Assembly: GCA_963731125.1 (NCBI GenBank)
Contig: CAVSVP010000023.1
Location: 124,001 to 188,000 of the forward strand
DNA: 64,000 nucleotides
From: CAVSVP01 sp963731125
GTDB lineage: Bacteria; Pseudomonadota; Gammaproteobacteria; Competibacterales; Competibacteraceae
Reading direction: 5' to 3'
Each line of letters starts with the position of its first letter. The first letter of the stretch is position 1. A program made the translations under genes and the position numbers. This document shows positions 7,569 to 14,492 of this stretch, piece by piece. Under the pieces are notes generated by a model. It made no database searches. It saw only the letters and a program-made list of their open reading frames with translations, and was not told the DNA's origin.

Positions 7569-8903
7569 TTAACTCCAAGGGAACGGGCTATGCGAGGTGG
7601 GATGCAGTTTACCTTGCGCATAGCGGGAAAAGCGGAAGGGCTCAAGCAGCGGGCTGGTGCCGCCCATGATTTCCTGAGCCACCAGCTTACCTACGCCGAG
7701 CATTTTATAGCCGTGATTGGAATCGGCGATGATATAGCAATTCTCACGGAAAACGTCGAACACAGGGAAACTGTCCGCGGTAAAGCAGCCGATGCCGCCC
7801 GAAGGTTCTTGCTTGTATAGGCTTCGTTTGCCCGAGAAGCGTCCTTGGCAAAAGGCCAGGGCCGAGCACCACATTTGGGCGAAATTCTCGCCGACCACGA
7901 AATCCGGAGATTCGGGACCATAGGGATCGACTTTCACTGCAGCGGGATCGGTCTCAATGGGGTAAGGCATGGCGCCACCCTGTACCCCGCCGAAGTTAAA
8001 GTCGGGTTTATAATAGATGCCCCATAGCGTATCGGTGATCAGTGAACCGTTTTCATCGGAATACAAAGGGGCGTCGGTGTCCAGATGAATGACCGGCGGC
8101 ATTCCGCCGTTATTAGCCTTGAGAAATTCAGGGGCTACTCCCAGCGTGCCTTCCTGAAGGCTCCAGTAGGTCCACATCCGGACTGGATGTAACTTGTTGT
8201 CGGGTCCTTTGATGTCCACCTGTTCGGGCAGATCCAGCATGTCCCAAATGATCTTGATCCAAGGACCTACCCCGGCAACCACGTAATCCGTGTCAATGAT
8301 ACCCTGATTGGTGACCACGGCCGAGACGGCCTGGCCATTATACTGGAATCCGGTGACCTTGACGCCGGCGATGATGCGTACCCCTTCGGCTTCGGCCTTT
8401 TTAGCCAGGCTATACATGGAGGCCCTGTTATTGGCGTAGCCGCCTTTTTTTTCGTGGAGCACCGAGGTGATTCCCCGCGCCCGCCAGTCATGGAAAATGC
8501 TCCGCATATATTGTAAGCAGTCGACTTCGCCCTCGATAAAATCGGAAGGATAGCCGATTTCCCGCTGCTGCTGGTAAATACCGGCCACGTCCTCGTGCAT
8601 GATCTCGGGGCTGATCTGCAGATAGCCCACCGGATGGTAATGGTAAGCCTTGGGATCGTTTTCCCAGACCTCGACGCTGTGAGCCATCAGTTCTCGCATA
8701 GCCGGCTGAAAATAATTATTGCGGACAACGCCGCAGGCGATGCCGGAAGCTCCGGCGGCAATACCCGTTTTGTCCACCACCAGAACATCGCGGCCATCGC
8801 CCCGGTGGCGTCTCTTCAGTTCCAACGCTAGATGGTAGGCGGTGCTAAGGCCATGAATGCCGGCGCCGATGATCAAATACGGGGTATAGGTCGGAAATGC
8901 CAT
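7569..8903 (-). CDS. FAD-dependent amine oxidoreductase (DAO family), possible dimethylglycine oxidase
   Basis: A 444-residue FAD enzyme of the D-amino-acid/sarcosine oxidase (DAO) fold. The N-terminal dinucleotide-binding motif is LIIGAGIHGLSTAYHL at residues 9-24, with a second FAD contact in VVDKTGIAAGASG. It resembles sarcosine oxidase beta subunits in layout but stands alone, without small partner subunits. Given a GbcA-like enzyme upstream and a sarcosine oxidase downstream, the missing pathway step is dimethylglycine to sarcosine, and this is the best local candidate. That substrate is inference. An AGAGGA ribosome site precedes the ATG. The cassette array begins about 235 bp upstream of this gene. 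Confidence 0.75.
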   Translation of the reverse strand: MAFPTYTPYLIIGAGIHGLSTAYHLALELKRRHRGDGRDVLVVDKTGIAAGASGIACGVVRNNYFQPAMRELMAHSVEVWENDPKAYHYHPVGYLQISPEIMHEDVAGIYQQQREIGYPSDFIEGEVDCLQYMRSIFHDWRARGITSVLHEKKGGYANNRASMYSLAKKAEAEGVRIIAGVKVTGFQYNGQAVSAVVTNQGIIDTDYVVAGVGPWIKIIWDMLDLPEQVDIKGPDNKLHPVRMWTYWSLQEGTLGVAPEFLKANNGGMPPVIHLDTDAPLYSDENGSLITDTLWGIYYKPDFNFGGVQGGAMPYPIETDPAAVKVDPYGPESPDFVVGENFAQMWCSALAFCQGRFSGKRSLYKQEPSGGIGCFTADSFPVFDVFRENCYIIADSNHGYKMLGVGKLVAQEIMGGTSPLLEPFRFSRYAQGKLHPTSHSPFPWS

Positions 8904-9137
8904 ACTGTCCTCTTTGAACCGCTAATAGCAAATCTCATTAGAACATTACCATCGGCTAGTCCATCACAGCGGGTCTAGTAAATATCCGACGGAATCCATT
9001 TTACAGGCGACTAAGGTGTCGTAAACTGTCTCATCATCACCATGACATAGTGGTGTGAGCACTTTTTTTCCACAGTAGTAGGTTGTTGTTAATGCCATTG
9101 ATTAATGAAGAAAAAACTCAGGGATCGAATTACACGT

Positions 9138-9200
9138 GCCGAACGTTTCCGCTAACCGGGGCGGCGTTAGCCGCCGTCCGAGTTGAGCACCTTGTTAGCC
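9138..9200 (-). other. attC-like recombination site A
   Basis: Read on the minus strand it starts GGCTAAC, continues GCTCAACTCGG, has an inner GGCGGC/GCCGCC hairpin, then CCGGTT and a final ACGTTCGGC. This is the R''-L''-loop-L'-R' order of integron attC sites, with an imperfect last core. It overlaps the 3' end of the antitoxin gene, as is common in cassettes. Confidence 0.6.
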
Positions 9201-9472
9201 GTGACATCGTATAAGCTGCCCGATACATACTTGTGAAGAATGCTTGACACCAGTGTTTGATAAGGGACGCCTTCCTCTAGCGCCCGCCTTTGTATAGCCT
9301 CCAGATCACGTGATGATATGCGAATATTTATGCGTTTATCTTTTTTAAATGTTCCTTCAGCGGCTTTCGCAAGTTGCTTCTTTCGCTGCGGAGTTAAGAC
9401 AGACTTAAACTCTCCTGCTTCGAAATCACGCAGAATCTCTTGCTCTTCCGCATCCAGTTTGACTTTGCTCAT
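9167..9472 (-). CDS. CopG-type antitoxin
   Basis: A 101-residue protein of the CopG_antitoxin type. Its basic ribbon-helix-helix region KRINIRISSRDLEAIQRRAL is followed by EGVPYQTLVSSILHKYVSG, the usual family ending. It should bind DNA as a dimer and neutralise the toxin encoded just upstream. The genes overlap by ATGA, and a GGAGG ribosome site lies before the ATG. The last residues (about TANKVLNSDGG) are encoded by the attC site, so the C-terminus is probably variable tail added by cassette formation. Confidence 0.85.
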   Translation of the reverse strand: MSKVKLDAEEQEILRDFEAGEFKSVLTPQRKKQLAKAAEGTFKKDKRINIRISSRDLEAIQRRALEEGVPYQTLVSSILHKYVSGSLYDVTANKVLNSDGG

Positions 9473-9747
9473 GACTTGCCTCCAAGGTATTGCTTCGTAG
9501 CCTTTCTGCTTGGAATGACAGTTTTCAAGAAGATTTCATTATCGCTTTCTACATACGGGACCAAATAGGCATATCCATCAACTTCTACAACGAATACCCG
9601 TTGATTTGAGTATTTAGTCTTGTTGAGGTGTTCAATATCGTCCAGCAATCGGCCCTTTTGTATGTAGAACAAGATATCTTCAAAAGATACCTGACGATTT
9701 TCTATCAGTTGCTGATTTTTGAGATGGTTCCAGTTGAAAGGCTTCAT
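9469..9747 (-). CDS. BrnT-like ribonuclease toxin
   Basis: A 92-residue protein counted from the ATG at 9747 (MKPFNWNHLKN). A GTG at 9768 would add seven residues, but the family normally begins near the FxWN motif, so the ATG is preferred. The features FSFEDI-like helix (VSFEDILFYIQKG), QRVFVVEVDGYAYLVPYV and the IPSRKATKQYLGG ending match toxins paired with CopG_antitoxin proteins. Such toxins have a RelE/BrnT-like fold and cut RNA. Toxin precedes antitoxin, with a 4-bp overlap. Confidence 0.78.
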   Translation of the reverse strand: MKPFNWNHLKNQQLIENRQVSFEDILFYIQKGRLLDDIEHLNKTKYSNQRVFVVEVDGYAYLVPYVESDNEIFLKTVIPSRKATKQYLGGKS

Positions 9748-9794
9748 GAGGCTAATTTTAGCACACACGTGTGCCTATTGGCATCTTTCCTTTC

Positions 9795-9855
9795 GGCTGA
9801 CGCTACCGCTAACCGGGCGCCGATTCAGGCACTCCGGTTGAGCGGCTGGTTAGCC
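9795..9855 (-). other. attC-like recombination site B
   Basis: Minus-strand order: GGCTAACCA (R''), GCTCAACCGG (L''), a loop, CCGGTTAGCGG (L'), then GCGTCAGCC (R', one base off GTTAGCC). It lies directly after the DUF2283 gene and before the toxin gene, the expected position for a cassette boundary. Confidence 0.65.
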
Positions 9856-9865
9856 AATGCTTCAA

Positions 9866-10135
9866 CTACGCAGCCCGAAGTGGTGCCAATTCATTATCCT
9901 GCATAGGGGGCAACCCCAGCTTAATGAGTACGTGATTAAGATCTGCTATGGTTACCTTCGTAGGGGCAGTAATCTCTATTCCAATAGGATTTCCCTTCTG
10001 GCCAAAATCGATGACCATACCGGCTTCGGCTTTTGACGTGCGAAAGCTTTTCTCACCGGTTTCCCGAGGCAAATAAAGATAGGCGGCAATAGGCTTGCCA
10101 CGGCGGAATGTTACTTCTAGGTAAGGCTCTTTCAT
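9866..10135 (-). CDS. DUF2283 family protein, putative antitoxin partner
   Basis: An 89-residue protein whose MVIDFGQKGNPIGIEITAP core is typical of DUF2283. Genes of this family are often coupled to DUF4258 genes, as here, and the pair is regarded as a putative toxin-antitoxin system. It starts one base after the end of the DUF4258 gene, indicating translational coupling. No enzymatic residues are evident. It shares its cassette with the upstream gene and is followed by an attC-like site. Confidence 0.75.
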   Translation of the reverse strand: MKEPYLEVTFRRGKPIAAYLYLPRETGEKSFRTSKAEAGMVIDFGQKGNPIGIEITAPTKVTIADLNHVLIKLGLPPMQDNELAPLRAA

Positions 10136-10136
10136 A

Positions 10137-10415
10137 TTAATTGTCCCAAACTGGGTATGCAGTTACGACTACAAGCAGCTTATAAACACCATCCGGCTCC
10201 ACGATAATTTCCCAATCGTGCTTTTTATGCCGCGTCTGTATCACCCAACGGTTATCTACAACGTCTCGGCGATACGTGTGGGCACGCTCCAACATTGCCC
10301 TCAAATCGACTTCATTGAATTGACGATCCTCCATACGCTTGAGTAAATGAGGAGTAAATTCCAGTTCCCATTCCCACCACTCTGGCCATCGTCGTTTTTT
10401 CAGGATTACCCCCAA
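10137..10415 (-). CDS. DUF4258 family protein, putative toxin
   Basis: A 92-residue protein with the DUF4258 pattern: LEFTPHLLKRMEDRQFNEVD, a central RRDVVDNRW strand and a KLLVVVTAYP ending. This layout is related to BrnT/RelE-like small toxins. The only start giving the whole domain is TTG at 10415, with no strong ribosome site, so the start is uncertain. It forms a cassette with the DUF2283 gene. Toxicity is inferred from family pairing, not visible in the sequence. Confidence 0.7.
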   Translation of the reverse strand: MGVILKKRRWPEWWEWELEFTPHLLKRMEDRQFNEVDLRAMLERAHTYRRDVVDNRWVIQTRHKKHDWEIIVEPDGVYKLLVVVTAYPVWDN

Positions 10416-10453
10416 CAGTTAAATTCTTCCGACCCTCTACATTATCGCCACTG

Positions 10454-10539
10454 GCTAACGCTTCACATCACCGGCAGCAAAAAGCAGAGCGAGGAACGAG
10501 CGGCGCTTTTTGCTGTCCGAGTGCATGTGATTGTTAGAC
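10454..10539 (-). other. attC-like recombination site C
   Basis: The clearest attC of the array. On the minus strand: GTCTAACAATCACATGCACT, CGGACAGCAAAAAGC, a loop, GCTTTTTGCTGCCGG, TGATGTGA and GCGTTAGC. The two arms pair along almost their full length with unpaired bases of the kind that orient attC folding. It ends two bases from the stop of the DUF4326 gene. Confidence 0.85.
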
Positions 10540-10541
10540 GA

Positions 10542-11135
10542 TTATGCGTCATCATCTAAAGAATTGAGATATTCTGCCAATACGTCACCATGACATGCTG
10601 CCGGTTTGCAATGACAGCCAAGAGTCTTGCCCTTTAGCTCCAGAACATCCTCTTTGCTGAATTTCAAGAATCCTCTTTCAAGATCATATTTAAACTTATG
10701 GATCACTTCGTCGCGATCACCATCGAAGCCTATTGCATAAGGATTACCCCATTTTGAGCCTCGACCAATATATACATCGTGCTTTTCACCTTTATCTATA
10801 TTGACTACTTTGGTTAGGCCTGCATTTATAACGCGCGATTTGATTCCCGTTCTTTTTGCCTTTTCGATAAGATTCCCATATGTCTCCCCATCGTTAAATA
10901 TGATTGCGTGAGTAATACCTTCTATGTGTTCCTCATCTACTTGTGAAAGCGAATCTAGAACTCTCGAATCTGATGAGTAATATTTGGAAATAAACTCGTT
11001 GTAGTCTGCTAAAAATGCCAAATGATAGCCAGATAGATTGGATAGTATTGAGGAAACTTTTCGCTCAAATTTACCGTAACACGAAAAATCCTTGGGATAG
11101 GCGATAAGTATGGTAGGAGTCTGTTGCATGCTCAT
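10542..11135 (-). CDS. SLOG-like plus DUF4326 domain protein
   Basis: A 197-residue two-domain protein. Residues 1-103 look Rossmann-like of the SLOG/YspA type (ITHAIIFNDGETYGNLIEKA is the telling strand-helix). SLOG folds bind nucleotide-derived ligands in conflict and stress systems. Residues about 108-192 are DUF4326: VVNIDKGEKHDVYIGRGSKW, then GNPYAIG, and the cysteine-histidine cluster GCHCKPAACHG (Cys174, Cys176, Cys181, His182). It overlaps the upstream DUF488 gene by ATGA. Function is not established; sensing or modifying a nucleotide is a hypothesis. Confidence 0.72.
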   Translation of the reverse strand: MSMQQTPTILIAYPKDFSCYGKFERKVSSILSNLSGYHLAFLADYNEFISKYYSSDSRVLDSLSQVDEEHIEGITHAIIFNDGETYGNLIEKAKRTGIKSRVINAGLTKVVNIDKGEKHDVYIGRGSKWGNPYAIGFDGDRDEVIHKFKYDLERGFLKFSKEDVLELKGKTLGCHCKPAACHGDVLAEYLNSLDDDA

Positions 11136-11572
11136 AACAAATGCACCACTTCAATCTCTGTTGCCCAATGTTGATTTAGATATTCCACAACCAATCGACG
11201 GTGGCAATGATGTGGTTTGTGCTCACTACATAGCAAACACCCATTTTCTAGGATCGACTTATCTATTGTACGCTCGATATTTCTTTGGGACATAAGATTA
11301 AGAAATTTATCTTCATACGCCTCCCATGTGATTACCTTCTTCTTATAAGCATCCAGAATATCTTTTATTGGAGCCAATTCTTTCAAATGGATATAGTCAG
11401 CATCACACAGTTCGGATAAAAAATATTTTAAATCGTCGCGTTTCGCGAAGCCTGCCAGTTGTGAGACATTGTTCAGCCTTACATCAACGATTCTTGCTAC
11501 ATTATTGAGCTTGATAAGGGTAAAGAACTTTTGCGCATTTTTTTGCGTAAAGCCTATGGTATACGTCTTCAT
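11132..11572 (-). CDS. DUF488 family protein
   Basis: A 146-residue DUF488 protein. It begins with the family pattern YTIGFTQKNAQKFFTLI and DVRLNN (usually YTIGHS and DVR), and ends with the cysteine-histidine cluster CLLCSEHKPHHCHRRLVVEY (Cys112, Cys115, Cys123, His124). DUF488 proteins have no proven activity. The conserved Cys/His and Arg residues suggest a metal or nucleotide site. It is the middle gene of a three-gene cassette: 11 bp after the dual-OB gene and overlapping the DUF4326 gene by 4 bp. Confidence 0.8.
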   Translation of the reverse strand: MKTYTIGFTQKNAQKFFTLIKLNNVARIVDVRLNNVSQLAGFAKRDDLKYFLSELCDADYIHLKELAPIKDILDAYKKKVITWEAYEDKFLNLMSQRNIERTIDKSILENGCLLCSEHKPHHCHRRLVVEYLNQHWATEIEVVHLL

Positions 11573-11583
11573 CTCCTATTCCT

Positions 11584-12210
11584 TCAAATTATCGTGGCAA
11601 CAATCTTGTAACAAGAGTAGTTTTTCCCGCCTGCCGGGTCGTATTTTTCCCCAAGACTCACACATAAAATGCTTTGGTGCTGTGGATTCTGAAGATGGCT
11701 TTCAAAATTAGGATCTGTTACCGGCAGATCGTAATTATTGCCATTGTAAGAAAACGATGCTCGCCGTTTGTTATCCATATTCTTGTATATTTCAAGATTA
11801 TCGACCTTAGCTAAATACAACGACTGTGCAATTTGTATAGTGCCGTTTTCTATCTGAGAAAAGGCGACTCTATTTCCGGTTCCCCATAACGTTTCAGGTG
11901 CATCCAAATAATTGACAACTTCGTGAGCTTCAATCTTGTACCGCTGAGTCCACTCGGCATTACCAATGAGAAAATTCTCTGGCTGGTTCACCAGTGGAGA
12001 ATGTGCCGTGAGTTCAATCTCCACCTTTTGCAACGGTTTGACCATGTACCTGCCATAAGGATTTACACAAATACACTGATCGTGATCTAACTCGGCCCCA
12101 GTGGCATCGCCTATCGGACGAATCCAGTTCCCAGTCTGAACGTCTTTTCCCGCGACGCAATGCTTCCCATGCTTTACCGAGTTCGCAAAAACAACGATGA
12201 CCTTCCTCAC
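11584..12210 (-). CDS. Probable dual OB-domain (DuOB) protein
   Basis: A 208-residue protein beginning RKVIVVFANSVKHGKHCVAG and WIRPIG, then NPYGRYMVKPLQKVEIEL, and ending near DPAGGKNYSCYKIVATII. I recall this pattern from the dual OB-fold (DuOB) proteins that travel with DUF488 genes; this is recalled, not searched. OB folds usually bind single-stranded nucleic acid or nucleotides. It is the first gene of the cassette operon, starting 15 bp after attC site D, so transcription must come from an upstream cassette or a promoter within the site. No signal peptide or membrane segment is visible. Confidence 0.6.
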   Translation of the reverse strand: MRKVIVVFANSVKHGKHCVAGKDVQTGNWIRPIGDATGAELDHDQCICVNPYGRYMVKPLQKVEIELTAHSPLVNQPENFLIGNAEWTQRYKIEAHEVVNYLDAPETLWGTGNRVAFSQIENGTIQIAQSLYLAKVDNLEIYKNMDNKRRASFSYNGNNYDLPVTDPNFESHLQNPQHQSILCVSLGEKYDPAGGKNYSCYKIVATII

Positions 12211-12224
12211 TTCTCCCTCTCATC

Positions 12225-12308
12225 GTCTAACGCGGTGCTGAGCGACTTTCTGTCTAGCCCGGCGGGATGCCGGGCTAGACAGAAGCTTGTTCGAGCACCT
12301 GGTTAGGC
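12225..12308 (-). other. attC-like recombination site D
   Basis: Minus strand: GCCTAACCAGGTGCTCGAAC, AAGCTTCTGTCTAGCCCGGC, a 4-bp turn, then the complementary GCCGGGCTAGACAGAAAGTC, GCTCAGCACC and GCGTTAGAC. It has a near-complete stem with small bulges and proper outer core sites. Confidence 0.82.
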
Positions 12309-12415
12309 GGCGCCATAGCGCCGCCGGACAAGTGTCAGATGCACTTTATATCCTGCTCCGAACGACGCGTACCTTGTCGCTCAGCACCGCGTTAAGCGGC
12401 GCCATGGAAGGCGCC
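12309..12415. other. ORF-less segment between two attC sites
   Basis: About 107 bp with no coding frame, between sites D and E. It contains two GC-rich hairpins (GGCGGCGCTATGGCGCCGCC and GCGGCGCCATGGAAGGCGCC) and, on the minus strand, TTAACGCGGTGCTGAGCGAC. That last stretch is the exact complement of the right arm of site D. It may be a relic cassette, or the left half of a second, longer attC sharing that arm. Confidence 0.5.
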
Positions 12416-12521
12416 GCTTAACGTCCGCAATAACCGGCATTTTGAAGCGGGGTAAGGCTTGTGGCATTCGCCACAAACGAGCGCCGCGGAAAAATGTCCG
12501 AGTTAATTGCGCTTGTTAGAT
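12416..12521 (-). other. attC-like recombination site E
   Basis: Minus strand: ATCTAACAAGCGCAATTAAC, TCGGACATTTT, a central hairpin (TTGTGGC/GCCACAA), AAAATGCCGGTTATTGCG and ACGTTAAGC. Arms pair as in the other sites. It overlaps the last codons of the 270-residue gene. Confidence 0.75.
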
Positions 12522-13315
12522 TGCGTTTCATTTGTTTGATTTTGCTCATTATCAGAAGACGCATAAGCCTCCCAAGCCATATACCCAAACTGGGATAAAG
12601 AGAACAACACGGCTATAAAACCAAGTATTTTTACCGCAGGTAGCTCCATAAAATGATTTACCTTGTACCCAAAGTTGCTCTTATTTACCTTTACTTTGTT
12701 CTGCTGCAGCAAATAATACATATGTTGAAACCAATATGCTTTAGACATGGTTGACTTATGGAGCTTGATATATTCTTTAGCTTGAAATGCTTCTACTTCT
12801 TCTTTGCCAGATAAATTATCGCGGTGCTCACCATCATTTAGCTTCATAAAATTGGCCATTCGTGGGTGGTCCACACAATCTCGACCATAAGCAGCTAGTA
12901 ACAGAGAAGAAAGATTATAACGTTTCGAATCAGGAATTCTCGGCGCATCTAGTTTAGATAATACTTTATATCTGTGGGCTAATGTTTCAAAACCATAATT
13001 GATATTAGACATGTTCCAATGCAGCCAGAAAGCACCGTCATTTTCTGAAACAAACTTATAAAACTGAGACAACATTTTACATTCAAGCTCATCATAGTGA
13101 TCATGAATAGACCCTCTTTCTATCCCCTTAATCTCTGCGATCAAGTGGATTGAAAAACTATGCATGGTGGAGCTTCCGACATGGAGAACAGCAATTGATG
13201 TGATTCTAGGTGAGAAATTTTCATTGCTGTCATTTAGGTTCTGACAGCTGTAATGAATAACAAAGAGATTCTGTTCGTTTTCCTTCAGCAATTTGAGTTT
13301 GTCTCTTACGCTCAA
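12503..13315 (-). CDS. Unknown cassette-encoded protein with C-terminal membrane anchor
   Basis: A 270-residue protein of unrecognised function. The soluble part (about 1-225) has alternating strands and helices with conserved-looking text: SPRITSIAVLHVGSSTMHSF, FWLHWNMSNINYGFETLAHR and YNLSSLLLAAYG. One hydrophobic segment near residues 230-250 (VKILGFIAVLFSLSQFGYMA) predicts a single membrane anchor, followed by a polar Asn/Gln-rich tail partly encoded by the attC site. The HWN-YGF-LAHR pattern faintly recalls a nuclease-like (RNase H-type) fold, but that is a guess. Its A+T-rich composition differs from the flanking sox genes, supporting lateral acquisition. Confidence 0.6.
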   Translation of the reverse strand: MSVRDKLKLLKENEQNLFVIHYSCQNLNDSNENFSPRITSIAVLHVGSSTMHSFSIHLIAEIKGIERGSIHDHYDELECKMLSQFYKFVSENDGAFWLHWNMSNINYGFETLAHRYKVLSKLDAPRIPDSKRYNLSSLLLAAYGRDCVDHPRMANFMKLNDGEHRDNLSGKEEVEAFQAKEYIKLHKSTMSKAYWFQHMYYLLQQNKVKVNKSNFGYKVNHFMELPAVKILGFIAVLFSLSQFGYMAWEAYASSDNEQNQTNETQSNKRN

Positions 13316-13339
13316 AACTCACTCCATAGTTTCATAGCA

Positions 13340-13425
13340 ATCTAACAGTGCAATAGACAGAATCCGAAAATAGTGTGCTAGGCAGAATCTGTCTATTACC
13401 CTATTTTCGGATTCTGCACGTTATG
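13340..13425 (-). other. attC-like recombination site F
   Basis: Minus strand: CATAACGTGCA, AGAATCCGAAAATAG, a loop, CTATTTTCGGATTCT, TGCACTGTTAGAT. The stem is long and nearly perfect. It lies just upstream of the first cassette gene and marks the array's proximal edge, where an integrase or attI would be expected. None is seen up to 14.5 kb. Confidence 0.7.
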
Positions 13426-14132
13426 GGATCAGGTCTAGATTCATAGCCAGTCCTTGATTTGTTTGACCCTTGTCGCTCGCAAGCCCTTGCCAACGGTCGT
13501 GAAAACAGTCTTAAAGAAATACGCGATTTATTGGTAACTGTAATTCCCGGTGGCATCGGCAGCCACATTGGCACGATGACGGCTCTCGTAAGTGGTAGCG
13601 ATGACGTGCGGGGACAGTGCGGGCAAGCGCCGCTAGGGCTTAAGTATATTGAGGGCTCGCGTAACGTAGTGCAGCGATACAGGCGTTGCGGTAGCATCGA
13701 CATTAAAACCATCCTTAGTTTATCGCCTATGCCAAAGTTCGATTGGGTTAAGCGCTGAGGCTAGAGCATTTCGATTCGAAATTACAAGAAATTTTGGTTG
13801 AGCAGCCTGTGGTGTGGTCTGCTGGAAAGTACAAATACGCCAAATAGTGTTGCAGATGTAACCCTTTACGCATCTAAATCAATGAGGATGAAAAGTATCA
13901 GCTAGGGGAGTACGATTTTTGGGCCGCGTATTAATTTTTGGACGTTCTTAAGTAGCTTGGCGCATGGATTACTTTTCCTGTCAACCGAAAAGGTAAAACG
14001 TCCACGTGTTGCCACTCAAGTAACCATGGCAGGCGGGTTGATCGACGACTCCGCATCTCGAGACCATCTGGGCAGACACGGGGGGTTGCTCCTCCAGGAT
14101 TCTCTGCCCATCGTGCTGGGTTATCGGCGATG
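13426..14132. other. Intergenic DNA without a recognised gene
   Basis: About 700 bp between the cassette array and the MITE-like element. The longest open frame (13459-13758, plus, TTG start, 99 residues) resembles nothing I know and lacks a ribosome site. It could be a remnant of an interrupted gene. No integrase-like coding text was found in any frame. Confidence 0.4.
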
Positions 14133-14329
14133 TATAGCTCCGGAAGCTGTTATCAAGACACGCTGTTAATAGACATTATCGGAAATAAGCTTTTGGCAAC
14201 TTAACTACTTGTACATCAAGAGAAATAATTCGTCGAAACCTTAATACCGATAAAGTCTAATATATACCGATAAGCTCGACTGCGGCATCCCTGCCGCAGA
14301 CGGTGTTGATAACAGTTTCCGGAGCTATA
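14133..14329. repeat. MITE-like inverted-repeat element, long copy
   Basis: A 197-bp segment with 27-bp inverted ends (14133-14159 and 14303-14329; outer TATAGCTCCGGAAGCTG). Both ends and the interior motif GCTCGACTGCGGCATCCC-like match the 106-bp copy at 3620-3725. The extra 90 bp is A+T rich. It is non-coding. The two copies flank the gbcA part of the betaine locus and the cassette array. Confidence 0.7.
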
Positions 14330-14492
14330 TTGGTGGATGCGAATTTAGGGTTGCCGCATCCCGGATGATGTGTTCGTATTCTCGATAAATTATGTCCGTT
14401 TGAGAAGCGTCATTGACCAACCCGACGGCTATGTTTAAGAGAATTAAACATTAAGCCATAGAGTCGCCATACCGGTGACGGAGCCTTTTGCC

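Noticed and set aside
9138..13425. CRISPR array or REP cluster for the repeated palindromes
   Set aside because: The repeats differ in sequence, vary in length, carry integron core sites and separate whole genes rather than uniform spacers.
13459..13758. A 99-residue plus-strand gene
   Set aside because: TTG start only, no ribosome site, no recognisable family, and an equally long frame lies on the other strand.
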